Both the position numbers and the translations under genes were made by a program. Positions 34,208-42,930 of a stretch of 46,046 nt of DNA are shown one piece after another; position 1 is the first letter of the stretch, and each line of letters opens with the position of its first letter. Source of the stretch: Rhodobacter sp. (GTDB taxonomy: Bacteria; Pseudomonadota; Alphaproteobacteria; Rhodobacterales; Rhodobacteraceae); NCBI GenBank assembly GCA_016704435.1, contig JADJAB010000021.1, positions 1 to 46,046 on the forward strand, written 5' to 3'. The notes beneath the pieces are model-generated. The model was not told the origin of the DNA and searched no databases. It saw only the letters and a list, made by a program, of their open reading frames with translations.

Positions 34208-36601
34208 TCAGGTGAGGCCCGCGGCTTGCATCAGGGCTGCGGCGGCGGAATCGGCCAGCTTTTCCCGGCCCTTGCCGTGGATCGGCACCTTGCCGGGCTC
34301 CAGGAGCAGGGGTGCTGCCAAGGGGGTGACGCGGGGCAGGCGGATCAGGTCGATGCGACCTTCGATACGGCCAAGCAGGTCTTCGATACGGGAAAAGTCG
34401 ATCATGCCGCGCATGGCTTCTTCGCGGGTGATCTGCAGCAAGAGGTGGTCGGGGTCGTGTTTCCTGAGTGTGTCATAGAGGATGTCGGACGAGAAGGTGG
34501 CCTGCCTGCCGGTCTTGCGGCGGCCCTGGTGGCTGCGCTCGATCAACCCGGCGATGATGGCGACGGCGCGGAAGCTGCGCTTCATCAGGGCGTTGCCGTT
34601 GAGCCAGGTCTCAAGCCCGCGGCGCAGGGTTTCGGGGGCAAACAGGGGCGCGGGGTCGGTGACGGGCTCCAGCCCCCAGATCAGGGTTGCGTAGTCGGTG
34701 GCGACGAAGCCGAGGGGGGCAAGGCCTTGATCCTCCATCTGTTTCGTTATCAGGAGGCCGAGGGTTTGCTGGGCGTTGCGGCCTGCGAAACCGTAGATGC
34801 ACAGGTGTTCGCGGCCGTCGTGGGGAAAACTTTCCAGGGTGAGCCGTTTGCGGGTGGGCAGACGAGAGGTTTCGCGTTGCAGGGCCAGCCATTGGGCGGT
34901 GTGGGGGGGCAGGTCGGGCCAGCTATCCTGTTGGAAGATTTGCAGGATCCGGTCGGTCAGCAGGGTGGAGGTGGCGAATTTGGTGCCCGAGAAGACGGCG
35001 ACTTTGGGGTCGCGGCCGGGTTGGCGGGTGACCTCGACGGTCATTTCCCTGAGCCCTTCGTAGCGCACGATCTCGCCACCGATCAGGAAGGTGTCGCCTT
35101 GGGTGAGCGAGGCCGCAAAGGATTCTTCCACCTCGCCAAGGGGTTGGCCACCGAAGCGGCCCTTGATGCGAACCTTGAGAGTTTCAATGTCGATGATGGT
35201 GCCGAGGTTCTGGCGGATGATGGCGGCGGTTCTTGGGTCGCGGAGGTGCCATTGGCCGTTGGTCTGCTTGAGGCGCTGCCAGCGGTCGTAGGCCTTCAGC
35301 GCGTAGCCGCCGGTTGCTACAAAATCCAGTGTCGCATCGAACTCCCGCCGCAAAATGTTGTGGTAGGGGCCGGCGTTAACGATTTCTTCATAAAGGACGT
35401 CGGCCGAGAACGGGCCGGCGCAGGCGGTCATCAGGATGTGCTGGCACAGAACGTCGCGGGGGCCGGGGCCGCGGGGGTCACCGTCGAGCGTGTGGGCGCG
35501 AACGGCGTCGAGGGCGGCCTTGCATTCGACGACCTCGAACCGGTTGGCGGGGACGAGAAGCGCCTTGGACGGCGCGTTGTAGCGGTGGTTGGCGCGGCCG
35601 ATCCTTTGCACCAGGCGTTTCACGTTTTTCGGCGCGCCGACCTGGATCACCAGATCGACATCGCCCCAGTCGATGCCGAGGTCGAGCGAACCGGTGCAGA
35701 CCACGGCGCGGAGGGTTCCGGCGACCATCGCCGCCTCGACCCGTTCGCGCTGTTCGCGGGAAAGCGAGCCGTGGTGGATGCCGATGGGCAGGCTGTCTTC
35801 GTTTGATAACCACAAGTGGTGAAAGAAGAGTTCCGCCTGTGCGCGGGTATTGTGGAAGACAAGTGTTGTGCGGTGTGCCTTGATTTCCCTAAGGATTTCG
35901 GGGATCGCATAACGCCCGCCGCCGCCGGACCAGGGCGGCGGCTGGGGGGTGGAAAGCATGGAAATGTCAGGATCGGGGCCTGGATCGGCTTGCAGGACCT
36001 GGGTGTGGGGGGAGAGGAAGCGGGCCAGGGCGGGGGGATCTTCGACGGTGGCGGAGAGGCCGATGCGGCGGAGGTTCGGGGCGAGGGTCTGGAGCCGGGC
36101 GAGCAGCAGGGTGAGTTGGTCGCCGCGTTTGGATTCCGCCAGCGCATGCAGCTCGTCGATGATGACGCGCTGGAGGGAGCGGAAGATTTTGCCGGAATCC
36201 TCGTAGCTTAGGAGAAGGGCGAGGCTTTCGGGGGTGGTCAGCAGGATATGGGGCGGATCGACGCGCTGGCGTTTGCGGACGGTCTGGGTGGTGTCGCCGG
36301 TGCGATCCTCGACCCGGATGTTCAGGCCTGCGCCCTCGATCGGCGTGCGCAGGTTGCGGCGGATGTCGGCGGTGAGGGCCTTGAGCGGGCTGATGTAGAG
36401 GGTGTGCAGGCCGGGGGGTGGATTTTCCCCGAGTTCCGAGAGGGTTGGCAGGAATCCGGCAAGGGTCTTGCCGCCGCCGGTGGGGGCGATGAGGAGGGTG
36501 GCGGGGGTGTCCGCGCAGGCCAGCATGTCGGTTTGATGGGGGTGGAGAGACCAGCCCTTGGCGGTGAACCAGCTTTGCAGGGTGGCGGGGAGGGCGTGCA
36601 T
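34208..36601 (-). CDS. Ligase-associated DNA damage response DEXH-box helicase
   Basis: 797 residues. Lhr-like helicase core: Walker A APTGGGKT (39-46), DELH box in VIIDELHALAES, SAT motif, RIGRANH (motif VI), then a large helicase C-terminal extension with two conserved cysteine-free blocks including GVNGYALKAYDRW-like and ATFSSDILYDTLRKHDPDHLL. The start at 36601 (MHALPATLQSWFTAKGWSLHP) is preferred to an open upstream ATG at 36718 because family members begin in this way. The 370-base upstream gap carries an 11-bp tandem repeat cluster (36696-36739), a candidate control region. Intact. Confidence 0.9.
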   Translation of the reverse strand: MHALPATLQSWFTAKGWSLHPHQTDMLACADTPATLLIAPTGGGKTLAGFLPTLSELGENPPPGLHTLYISPLKALTADIRRNLRTPIEGAGLNIRVEDRTGDTTQTVRKRQRVDPPHILLTTPESLALLLSYEDSGKIFRSLQRVIIDELHALAESKRGDQLTLLLARLQTLAPNLRRIGLSATVEDPPALARFLSPHTQVLQADPGPDPDISMLSTPQPPPWSGGGGRYAIPEILREIKAHRTTLVFHNTRAQAELFFHHLWLSNEDSLPIGIHHGSLSREQRERVEAAMVAGTLRAVVCTGSLDLGIDWGDVDLVIQVGAPKNVKRLVQRIGRANHRYNAPSKALLVPANRFEVVECKAALDAVRAHTLDGDPRGPGPRDVLCQHILMTACAGPFSADVLYEEIVNAGPYHNILRREFDATLDFVATGGYALKAYDRWQRLKQTNGQWHLRDPRTAAIIRQNLGTIIDIETLKVRIKGRFGGQPLGEVEESFAASLTQGDTFLIGGEIVRYEGLREMTVEVTRQPGRDPKVAVFSGTKFATSTLLTDRILQIFQQDSWPDLPPHTAQWLALQRETSRLPTRKRLTLESFPHDGREHLCIYGFAGRNAQQTLGLLITKQMEDQGLAPLGFVATDYATLIWGLEPVTDPAPLFAPETLRRGLETWLNGNALMKRSFRAVAIIAGLIERSHQGRRKTGRQATFSSDILYDTLRKHDPDHLLLQITREEAMRGMIDFSRIEDLLGRIEGRIDLIRLPRVTPLAAPLLLEPGKVPIHGKGREKLADSAAAALMQAAGLT

Positions 36602-36695
36602 GGAGGCGAGGGTAGGGGCGCGCACCGTGGCGTCAACAGGTGCCGGCGTGCGCTGTGTTAACCCACTGAAATCATGATGAAATGCCTGTCCGCAA

Positions 36696-36739
36696 AGCGT
36701 CTGCGAAACGTCTGGCAAGGGTATGGCAAGCGTATGGCA
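36696..36739. repeat. Four 11-bp tandem repeats upstream of the helicase gene
   Basis: AGCGTCTGCGA, AACGTCTGGCA, AGGGTATGGCA and AGCGTATGGCA follow directly on each other (36696-36706, 36707-36717, 36718-36728, 36729-36739), consensus A-g-C-G-T-m-T-G-G-C-A. The 11-base spacing is close to one helical turn and not a multiple of three, which fits protein binding rather than coding. They lie about 95-138 bases upstream of the helicase start (minus strand). The rest of the gap 36602-36971 holds an inverted repeat and repeat copy F. Confidence 0.6.
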
Positions 36740-36837
36740 CCGAAAATCGTCGGGATGGCATTAACCAATTGGGGCGAATCGGCGGTCTGGCGGATGCCCG
36801 GACCCGCTGCAAAGCCCGGGATTTCACACGCCCCATG

Positions 36838-36906
36838 CCATTGGTTTCGCGAACCAATGGTGAATCCGATGGCGAACCCCGTGGAGTATTTTCGCCAGGA
36901 TGAAGC
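36838..36906. repeat. Inverted repeat and partial copy F of the composite repeat
   Basis: CCATTGGTT (36838-36846) and AACCAATGG (36852-36860) are perfect 9-base arms with a TCGCG spacer. Then, at about 36878-36906, CCCCGTGGAGTATTTTCGCC and AGGATGAAG match the inner arm of the composite repeat with a T/C variation. Both lie between the helicase start and the ymdB ATG. Confidence 0.6.
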
Positions 36907-36971
36907 GAGAAGCGGGCGGGGATATGGCCTGGGGGCTTGCGGGGCGGCGGCACCGGGCCTAATCGGGGGGG

Positions 36972-37784
36972 ATGAGACTGTTGTTCCTGGGCGATGTGAT
37001 GGGCAAGGCGGGGCGCCGCGCGGTGGCCGAGCAATTGCCGGGCCTGCGCGCGGACTGGGGTCTGGATTTCGTCGTGGTCAATGGCGAGAACGCGACCGGG
37101 GGGATGGGGCTTTCGGCCGAGCATGCCAGGGGGCTTTTGGCGGCGGGGGCGGATGTGGTGACCCTGGGCGACCATGCCTTCGACCAGAAGGATATCATCC
37201 CGTTCCTGGAGGAAGAGCCGCGGGTGCTGCGGCCGGTGAACTACTCGAAACTGGCGCCGGGCCATGGGGCGCGGGTGTTCGAGGCGGGGTCCGGGCGGCG
37301 GGTGCTGGTGGTGCAGGTGCTGGGCCGGGTGTTCATGAAGCAACCCTTCGATGACCCGTTTTCCGCCATCGAGCCGGTGTTGAAGGCGCATCGCCTGGGC
37401 GTTTCGGTGCAGGCGGCGATTGTCGATATGCATGCCGAGGCGACGTCCGAGAAGATGGGCATGGGGCATTGGTGCGACGGCCAGGCCAGTCTGGTGGTCG
37501 GCACGCATACCCATGTGCCGACGGGCGATGCGCAGATCCTCAAGGGCGGCACGGCCTATCTGACCGACGCCGGCATGTGCGGCGATTACGACTCTGTCAT
37601 CGGGATGGAGAAGCTGGAGCCGATGCGGCGGTTCGTGACCGGCATGGCGAAGGCACGGTTCGAGCCGGCGGGGGGCGAGGCGACGCTGTCGGGCGTCTAT
37701 GTCGAGACCGATGACAAGACCGGCAAGGCGACGCGGGTGGTGATGGTGCGGCTGGGCGGGCGGCTGCAGCCATCGGGGCCGTGA
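36972..37784 (+). CDS. YmdB-like calcineurin-type metallophosphoesterase
   Basis: 270 residues of the TIGR00282/YmdB family. Motifs: LFLGDVMGKAGR, VVNGENATGGMGLS, GDHAFD (the Asn of the usual GNH is Asp here), VDMHAEATSEKMGM and GTHTHVPTGD. Known members are cyclic-nucleotide phosphodiesterases or RNA-turnover related (2',3' cyclic nucleotides), but the substrate is not fixed by sequence. The start GGGGGGG-ATG at 36972 has a G-rich ribosome site. Stands alone, 111 bases before the next gene. Confidence 0.9.
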   Translation: MRLLFLGDVMGKAGRRAVAEQLPGLRADWGLDFVVVNGENATGGMGLSAEHARGLLAAGADVVTLGDHAFDQKDIIPFLEEEPRVLRPVNYSKLAPGHGARVFEAGSGRRVLVVQVLGRVFMKQPFDDPFSAIEPVLKAHRLGVSVQAAIVDMHAEATSEKMGMGHWCDGQASLVVGTHTHVPTGDAQILKGGTAYLTDAGMCGDYDSVIGMEKLEPMRRFVTGMAKARFEPAGGEATLSGVYVETDDKTGKATRVVMVRLGGRLQPSGP

Positions 37785-37895
37785 CGGGCGGGCGGTTCTT
37801 GCTGGCTGCGCTGCGCGCGCTTGTGATGATGCGGGTGGCTGTGGCATTGCTGCAGCCACGGCAGAGAGCCATGGCGCGGGCCTGAGAGGGGGCGG

Positions 37896-39674
37896 ATGTT
37901 CGGGATCGAGATACCGGCAGAGGTGATGCCCTGGGTGGCGCTGGCCGTTCTGGTGGGCATGTTCGCGCTTTTCGTGCTGGAAGTGATGGCGGTCGAGGTG
38001 ACGGCGATCGGTGGTGCCGCGCTGATGATGGCGCTGGGCATCCTGCCGGTGGGCGAGGCCGGGGCGATCCTTGCCAACCCCGCACCCTGGACCATTGCGC
38101 TGATGTTCCTGATCATGGGCGGGCTGGTGCGCACCGGCGCGGTGGAGATGATCATCGCGCGGGCCGAGCGGAACGTGGGCGACAGACCGGTCCTGACGGT
38201 GGCCGTGCTGTTCGGGTTCGTCGCCGTTGCCTCGGCCTTCATGAACAACACGCCTTTGGTGGCGGTGATGATCCCGGTGGTCATCCAGATCGCCGTCAAG
38301 ATCGGCTCTTCCCCGTCCAAATTGTTGATTCCGCTAAGCTACATGACGATCCTGGGGGGCATGATCACGCTGATCGGCACCTCGACCAACCTGTTGGTCG
38401 ATGGCGTGGCGGCGGGCAAGGGGCTGGCGCATTTCGGGCTTTTCGAGATTGCACCGCTGGGCCTTGCGGTGCTGGTGACCGGCGGGACGTTCCTGGCGCT
38501 GTTCGGGCGGCGGCTCTTGCCGGTGCGGCAGTCGATGGGGACACTGCTGAGCGACCGGCGCAAGATGAAGTATTTCACCGAGGTCGCGATCCCCGAGGAC
38601 AGCCCGCTGATCGGGCAGTCGCCGCAGGAGATCGACCTCTTCCGCCGTGACGGGGTGCGGCTGATCGACGTGTTGCGGGGCGATGCGTCTTTGCGGCGCG
38701 ATCTGGCGCCGGTGCGGTTGCAGGCGGGCGACCGGGTGGTCTTGCGCACCGAGATGACCGAGCTGCTGGGCCTGCAGCAGCGCAAGGACGTGCACACGGT
38801 CGACAAGCTGTCGAGCGTGAAGACCGAGACGGTCGAGGTGCTTATCGGCCCCGGCTGCCGGATGGAGGGCCAGCGGCTGGGCGACCTGCGGCTGCGCCGG
38901 CGCTATGGCGTCTACCCGATCGCGGCGCATCGCCGGAACCAGAACATCGGCCGGCAGCTGGACGATCTGGTGGTGCGGGTGGGCGACACGCTGCTGCTGG
39001 AAGGTGCCATCGAGGACATCCAGCGGCTGGCGGCGGACATGGATCTGGTCGATGTCTCTCGCCCCTCGATCAAGCCGTTCCGCCGCACCAAGGCGCCGAT
39101 CGCGATTGCGGCGCTGGCGCTGGTGGTGGCGCTGGCGGCGCTGGAAGTGGCGCCGATCCTGCCCCTGGCGGTGCTGGCGGTGGCGATCATCCTGGTCACC
39201 CATTGCGTCGACAGCGACGAGGCGTTCTCTTTCATCGACGGGCGGTTGCTGGCGATGATCTTCGCCATGCTGGCGGTCGGCAAGGGGCTGGAGAACTCGG
39301 GCGCCGTCGTGCTGATCGTCGACGCGGCATCGCCGCTGATGGCGGGGCTGCCGCCGTTCCTGCTGATCCTGTCGGTCTATTTCATCGGCATGATGCTGAC
39401 CGAATTCCTGTCGAACAACGCGGTTGCGGTGCTGTACACGCCGGTGGCGATCGAGCTGGCGCAGAAGCTGGGCCATGATCCGCGGCCCTTCGTGGTGGCG
39501 GTGATGTTCTCGGCGACGCTCGCCTTTGCGACGCCGATCGGATACCAGACCAACATGATGGTCTATGGTCCCGGCGGCTATCGGTTTTCGGATTTCACCA
39601 GGGTCGGCGTGCCGCTGAACCTGTTGATCATGCTGGTGGCCTCGGCGCTGATCCCGCTGTTGTGGCCGTTGTGA
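37896..39674 (+). CDS. SLC13/DASS-type transporter with two RCK_C domains
   Basis: 592 residues. Two membrane halves: helices in residues about 8-215 (including ASAFMNNTPLVAVMIPV and GTSTNLLVDGVAAGKGL, the paired Asn-Thr/Ser signatures) and about 385-590 (EFLSNNAVAVLYTPVAIELAQ, ATPIGYQTNMMVYGPGGYRF). Between them a 170-residue soluble segment contains two TrkA-C/RCK_C domains (VAIPEDSPLIGQSPQEIDLF and VEVLIGPGCRMEGQRLGDLRL), which may sense ligands. The family carries dicarboxylates, sulfate or other anions with sodium; the anion is not predictable. A short lipoprotein follows after eight bases. Confidence 0.9.
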   Translation: MFGIEIPAEVMPWVALAVLVGMFALFVLEVMAVEVTAIGGAALMMALGILPVGEAGAILANPAPWTIALMFLIMGGLVRTGAVEMIIARAERNVGDRPVLTVAVLFGFVAVASAFMNNTPLVAVMIPVVIQIAVKIGSSPSKLLIPLSYMTILGGMITLIGTSTNLLVDGVAAGKGLAHFGLFEIAPLGLAVLVTGGTFLALFGRRLLPVRQSMGTLLSDRRKMKYFTEVAIPEDSPLIGQSPQEIDLFRRDGVRLIDVLRGDASLRRDLAPVRLQAGDRVVLRTEMTELLGLQQRKDVHTVDKLSSVKTETVEVLIGPGCRMEGQRLGDLRLRRRYGVYPIAAHRRNQNIGRQLDDLVVRVGDTLLLEGAIEDIQRLAADMDLVDVSRPSIKPFRRTKAPIAIAALALVVALAALEVAPILPLAVLAVAIILVTHCVDSDEAFSFIDGRLLAMIFAMLAVGKGLENSGAVVLIVDAASPLMAGLPPFLLILSVYFIGMMLTEFLSNNAVAVLYTPVAIELAQKLGHDPRPFVVAVMFSATLAFATPIGYQTNMMVYGPGGYRFSDFTRVGVPLNLLIMLVASALIPLLWPL

Positions 39675-39682
39675 GGATGCAG

Positions 39683-40036
39683 ATGAAACGCATGATCTTG
39701 CTGATGATGCTGGCGGGCTGTGCCGCGCCGGTGGCGGCACCGCAGCCGCAGGCGGTGCGGCTGACCGACCGGGCGCTGGCGCTGACCCTGACCGACGGCA
39801 CGCGCTGCACGGTGGACTGGGCGGCGGCGCCGGTGGGGCGGATGGACGCCTGCGGGCCGGGCTATGGTTATGCGGTGACGGTCGAGGACAGGCCGAACTT
39901 CCTGCGCCAGCTGGCCGAGGGGCTGTTCCTTGCGATGGGGGCCGAGGGCGTGCTGGCGCCGATGGCCGAGGTGGTGATCACCGACCCGGCGGGGGTCGAC
40001 TGGGTGTTCACCTCGCCGCGAAAGGCGGGGGAATAG
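39683..40036 (+). CDS. Small lipoprotein, function unknown
   Basis: 117 residues from ATG 39683 (GAGG six bases before it). Lipobox LAGC (Cys13) after a short hydrophobic leader MKRMILLMML. The mature part (LTLTDGTRCTVDWAAAPVGRMDACGPGYGYAVTVEDRPNFLRQLAEGLF) resembles small lipoproteins of Rhodobacterales with a Cys-containing beta-rich core, but I cannot assign a family. Upstream ATGs at 39677 and a Trp-linked start from the transporter frame are less likely. Overlaps no gene; probably cotranscribed with the transporter. Confidence 0.75.
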   Translation: MKRMILLMMLAGCAAPVAAPQPQAVRLTDRALALTLTDGTRCTVDWAAAPVGRMDACGPGYGYAVTVEDRPNFLRQLAEGLFLAMGAEGVLAPMAEVVITDPAGVDWVFTSPRKAGE

Positions 40037-40118
40037 CCGCGCGTCGTCGCGCTGTCGCGCGCCCTTGCCCGGCAGGACAGCGCGTGACGGATGCCCGAAG
40101 GGTCTGGATGAGCGGGGG

Positions 40119-40148
40119 TTGCCAGTCCGCGCCCGGCCGGTGTAGAGG
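40119..40148 (+). promoter_or_regulatory. Possible promoter of yebC
   Basis: TTGCCA (40119-40124), 18-base spacer, TAGAGG (40143-40148), 36 bases before the yebC ATG. Reasonable but not close to consensus. Confidence 0.35.
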
Positions 40149-40183
40149 ACGCCATCACCGCAAAGACCGATAGGGGTAGGGCC

Positions 40184-40924
40184 ATGGCAGGCCATTCGAA
40201 ATGGGCGAACATCCAGCACCGCAAGGGCAAGCAGGATGGCATCCGCTCGAAGATGTTTTCCAAGCTGTCCAAGGAAATCACCGTGGCCGCCAAGATGGGC
40301 GACCCGGACCCCGACAAGAATCCGCGGCTGCGGCTGGCGGTAAAGGCGGCCAAGGCGGTGTCGATGCCCAAGGACGTGATCGACCGCGCGGTCAAGAAAA
40401 GCCAGATGGGCGATGCGGCGGATTACACCGAGATCCGCTATGAGGGCTATGGCACGGGCGGCATCGCGGTGATCGTCGAGGCGCTGACCGACAACCTGAA
40501 CCGCACCGCCAGCAACGTGCGCAGCTATTTCACCAAGGCCGGCGGCAACATGGGCCAGACCGGTTCTGTCAGCCACAGCTTCGACCGGGTGGGCGAGATT
40601 TCCTATCCTCCCGCGGCCGGGTCGGCTGATGACGTGATGATGGCGGCGATCGAGGCCGGGGCGGAGGACGTCGAGTCCGACGACGACGGGCACTGGATCT
40701 ATTGCAAGGTCGAGGATCTGTCGACGGTCTCGGACGCGCTGGAAAAGGCGCTGGGCGAGTCGACGGAGTCCAAGCTGGTCTGGCGGCCGCAAAGCCGGAC
40801 CGAGGTGGACCTGGAGACCGCGCAGAAGCTGATGAAGCTGGTGGATCTTCTGGAAGACGATGACGACGTGCAGGAAGTGACGCATAACTTCGACGTGCCC
40901 GAAGAGGTCGCGGCGCAGCTTTGA
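40184..40924 (+). CDS. yebC: YebC/PmpR-family protein
   Basis: 246 residues. MAGHSKWANIQHRKGKQDGIRSKMFSKLSKEITVAAK and VSMPKDVIDRAVKK, YEGYGTGGIAVIVEALTDNLNRTASNVRSYFTKAGG are family signatures. YebC-type proteins act as DNA-binding regulators in some bacteria and help ribosomes past polyproline in others. Intact, normal length. Its stop overlaps a TTG start of the ACT-domain gene. Confidence 0.95.
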   Translation: MAGHSKWANIQHRKGKQDGIRSKMFSKLSKEITVAAKMGDPDPDKNPRLRLAVKAAKAVSMPKDVIDRAVKKSQMGDAADYTEIRYEGYGTGGIAVIVEALTDNLNRTASNVRSYFTKAGGNMGQTGSVSHSFDRVGEISYPPAAGSADDVMMAAIEAGAEDVESDDDGHWIYCKVEDLSTVSDALEKALGESTESKLVWRPQSRTEVDLETAQKLMKLVDLLEDDDDVQEVTHNFDVPEEVAAQL

Positions 40925-41307
40925 GCGGTCCGGCAGGCAGCGGTGTCTCGGACCTGCGCGCGATGCTGGCCGGGCTGCGGCCGGAGCTGCACCCCGAACC
41001 CTATGGCATCTCGCTGCAAGCCGCGCCGGTTGACGGCGCCTTTGCCTGCATCGCCGAAGCCGAAGGTCTGACCGTGATCGCGCCGCTGTCGGTGCTGCCG
41101 GCGGACCCGGCCTGGGCGCGGATCAGCCTGGCGCTGCACAGCGATCTTGCCGCCGTCGGGCTGACGGCGGCGCTGTCCGGCGCGCTGGCGCGGCACGGCA
41201 TCAGCGCCAACGTCATCGCCGGGTTCCACCACGACCATGTCCTTGTGCCCTGGGCGCGGCGCGACGACGCGATGCGCGTGCTGCAAGACCTTTCGCGCCA
41301 TGCTTGA
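40921..41307 (+). CDS. ACT-domain protein
   Basis: 128 residues if TTG 40921 is used (start inside the yebC stop region; a later ATG at 40963 would also be possible). Contains two short ACT-like halves (LHPEPYGISLQAAPVDGAFACIAEAEGLTVIAPLSVLPAD and ARISLALHSDLAAVGLTAALSGALARHGISANVIAGFHHDHVLVPW). Small cytosolic proteins of this type are common in Rhodobacterales and are thought to sense amino acids. The overlap with yebC and with lysE by eight bases suggests a tight yebC-ACT-lysE operon. Confidence 0.75.
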   Translation: MSGPAGSGVSDLRAMLAGLRPELHPEPYGISLQAAPVDGAFACIAEAEGLTVIAPLSVLPADPAWARISLALHSDLAAVGLTAALSGALARHGISANVIAGFHHDHVLVPWARRDDAMRVLQDLSRHA

Positions 41308-41902
41308 GGCGGCGCTGCACGGCTATCTGACCGCGCTGAGCCTGATCCTGGCGATCGGCGCGCAGAACGCCTTCGTGCTGCGCCAGGGGTTGCGGCGCGA
41401 GCATGTGGCGGCGGTGGTCGCGGTCTGTGCGCTGTCGGACGCGGTCCTGATCGCGGCGGGGGTGGCGGGGTTCGGCACGGTGTCGAACGCGGTGCCCTGG
41501 CTGGGCGAGGCGATGCGCTGGGCCGGCGTCGGCTTCCTGCTGGTCTATGGGGCCATGCGCTTTGCCGCCGCGCGCAAGGGAGGCGAGGCGCTGATGCCCT
41601 CGGCCACGCCGCCGGCGCCCTTGGGCCGGGTACTGGCGACCTGCATGATCCTGACCTGGGCCAATCCGCATGTCTATCTGGACACGGTCGTCCTGCTCGG
41701 CTCGATCTCGGCGCAATATGCGCCGCATGGGTTGGCCTTCGGGGTGGCGGCGGTGGCGGGGTCGCTGTCGTTCTTTGCGGCCCTGGGTTATGGCGCGCGG
41801 TTCCTGGCGCCCTTGCTGGCCAGCCCGCGCGCCTGGGTCTGGCTGGAAACGGGCGTCGGGCTTCTGATGTGGGCGCTGGCGGCGGGGCTTGCCTTTTCCT
41901 GA
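41300..41902 (+). CDS. LysE/ArgO-family amino acid exporter
   Basis: 200 residues with about six membrane helices. The N-terminus LTALSLILAIGAQNAFVLRQGLRREHVAAVVAVCALSDAVLIAAGVAG and the LTWANPHVYLDTVVLLG motif are the LysE signature. Exports basic amino acids in known members; an exporter next to an ACT-domain protein (possible amino acid sensor) is suggestive. ATG 41300 lies just before the ACT stop. Confidence 0.88.
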   Translation: MLEAALHGYLTALSLILAIGAQNAFVLRQGLRREHVAAVVAVCALSDAVLIAAGVAGFGTVSNAVPWLGEAMRWAGVGFLLVYGAMRFAAARKGGEALMPSATPPAPLGRVLATCMILTWANPHVYLDTVVLLGSISAQYAPHGLAFGVAAVAGSLSFFAALGYGARFLAPLLASPRAWVWLETGVGLLMWALAAGLAFS

Positions 41903-41923
41903 GCCGGGCGGCAGGCAGTGGCG

Positions 41924-42820
41924 ATGACCGGATCGGATCAGCAAAGCCCGCTGGCGGGCGTGGCGTGGATGGTGGCCTCGGGGCTGGCCTTCGTCGGTGT
42001 CAATGGCGTTGTCAAGCATCTGGGCACCGACCTGCCGGCGGCGCAATCGGCCTTCATCCGCTTTGCCTTCGGCGTGGCGTTCTTTCTGCCGGTGCTGCCG
42101 GCGATCCTGCGGGCGGGGTTTCCGGCGCCGGTCTGGCGGCTGTTCGCCTGGCGCGGCGCCCTGCATGTGGCGGCGGTGGCGCTGTGGTTTCACGCCATGG
42201 CCCGCGTGCCGGTGGCCGAGATGTCGGCGATTGCCTTCCTGAACCCGGTGATCGTGCTGGTGATCGGCGCGCTTCTCCTGGGCGAGGGGTTCGGGCCAAG
42301 GCGGCTGATCGTGGTGCTGGCGGCGCTGGTTGGGGCGCTGATGGTGCTGCGGCCGGGTTTCCGCGAGGTGAGCGAGGGCCATCTGAGCCAGATCGTGGCG
42401 ACGCTGTGCTTTGCCGCCAGCTACATCTTTGCCAAGCGGCTTTCGGCGGTGGCGCCGGCCTCGGTCGTCGTCGCGGTGATGTCGGTCAGCGTGACGCTGG
42501 GGTTGTTGCCGCTGGCGATCTGGGTCTGGCAGCCGGTGACACCGGTGCAACTGGGCTGGCTGGGCGTGGTCGCGGCGCTGGCGACGGCGGGGCATTACAT
42601 GATGACACGGGCGTTCCGGGCGGCCCCGCTGGCGGTGACGCAGCCGGTCAGCTTCCTGCAGATCGTCTGGTCGACGGCGCTGGGCGCGCTGGTCTTTCAC
42701 GAGGCGGTGGACCCTTGGGTCATCGCCGGGGGCGCGGTCATCATCGGCGCTGTCAGCCTGAACACCTGGGCCGCTGCCCGGCGCGGCCGCCGCCCCGCCC
42801 CGCCGGCGGTGGAGACCTGA
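41924..42820 (+). CDS. EamA/DMT-family transporter
   Basis: 298 residues with ten membrane helices in two EamA repeats (VAWMVASGLAFVGVNGVVKHLGTDLPAAQSAFIRFAFG, and in the second half VATLCFAASYIFAKRLSAVAPASVVVAVMSVS and PVSFLQIVWSTALGALVFHEA). The substrate cannot be told. GTG 41918 is an alternative start six bases upstream; ATG 41924 is favoured because of its spacing from GGCAG. Intact, in contrast to the EamA gene at 6.1-7.0 kb. Confidence 0.88.
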   Translation: MTGSDQQSPLAGVAWMVASGLAFVGVNGVVKHLGTDLPAAQSAFIRFAFGVAFFLPVLPAILRAGFPAPVWRLFAWRGALHVAAVALWFHAMARVPVAEMSAIAFLNPVIVLVIGALLLGEGFGPRRLIVVLAALVGALMVLRPGFREVSEGHLSQIVATLCFAASYIFAKRLSAVAPASVVVAVMSVSVTLGLLPLAIWVWQPVTPVQLGWLGVVAALATAGHYMMTRAFRAAPLAVTQPVSFLQIVWSTALGALVFHEAVDPWVIAGGAVIIGAVSLNTWAAARRGRRPAPPAVET

Positions 42821-42930
42821 GGCCGGGTGCTTTCGTTGCGCCGGCGCCGGGGACAGCGCGCGGTCGGGTTACCCTGCGTTGAGGACCGCCGCCTAGGGTC
42901 GCGCGTCAAGGCGTTCCCGCGGAGGTATCC

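Noticed and set aside
36674..37354. Plus-strand open frame overlapping ymdB and its upstream region
   Set aside because: Its later part is only the wrong frame of ymdB and its beginning lies in the repeat-bearing gap; no ribosome site fits.
41213..42700. Minus-strand open frame of about 495 codons over lysE and the EamA gene
   Set aside because: His/Arg/Gln-rich product with no family resemblance; shadow of the transporter genes.
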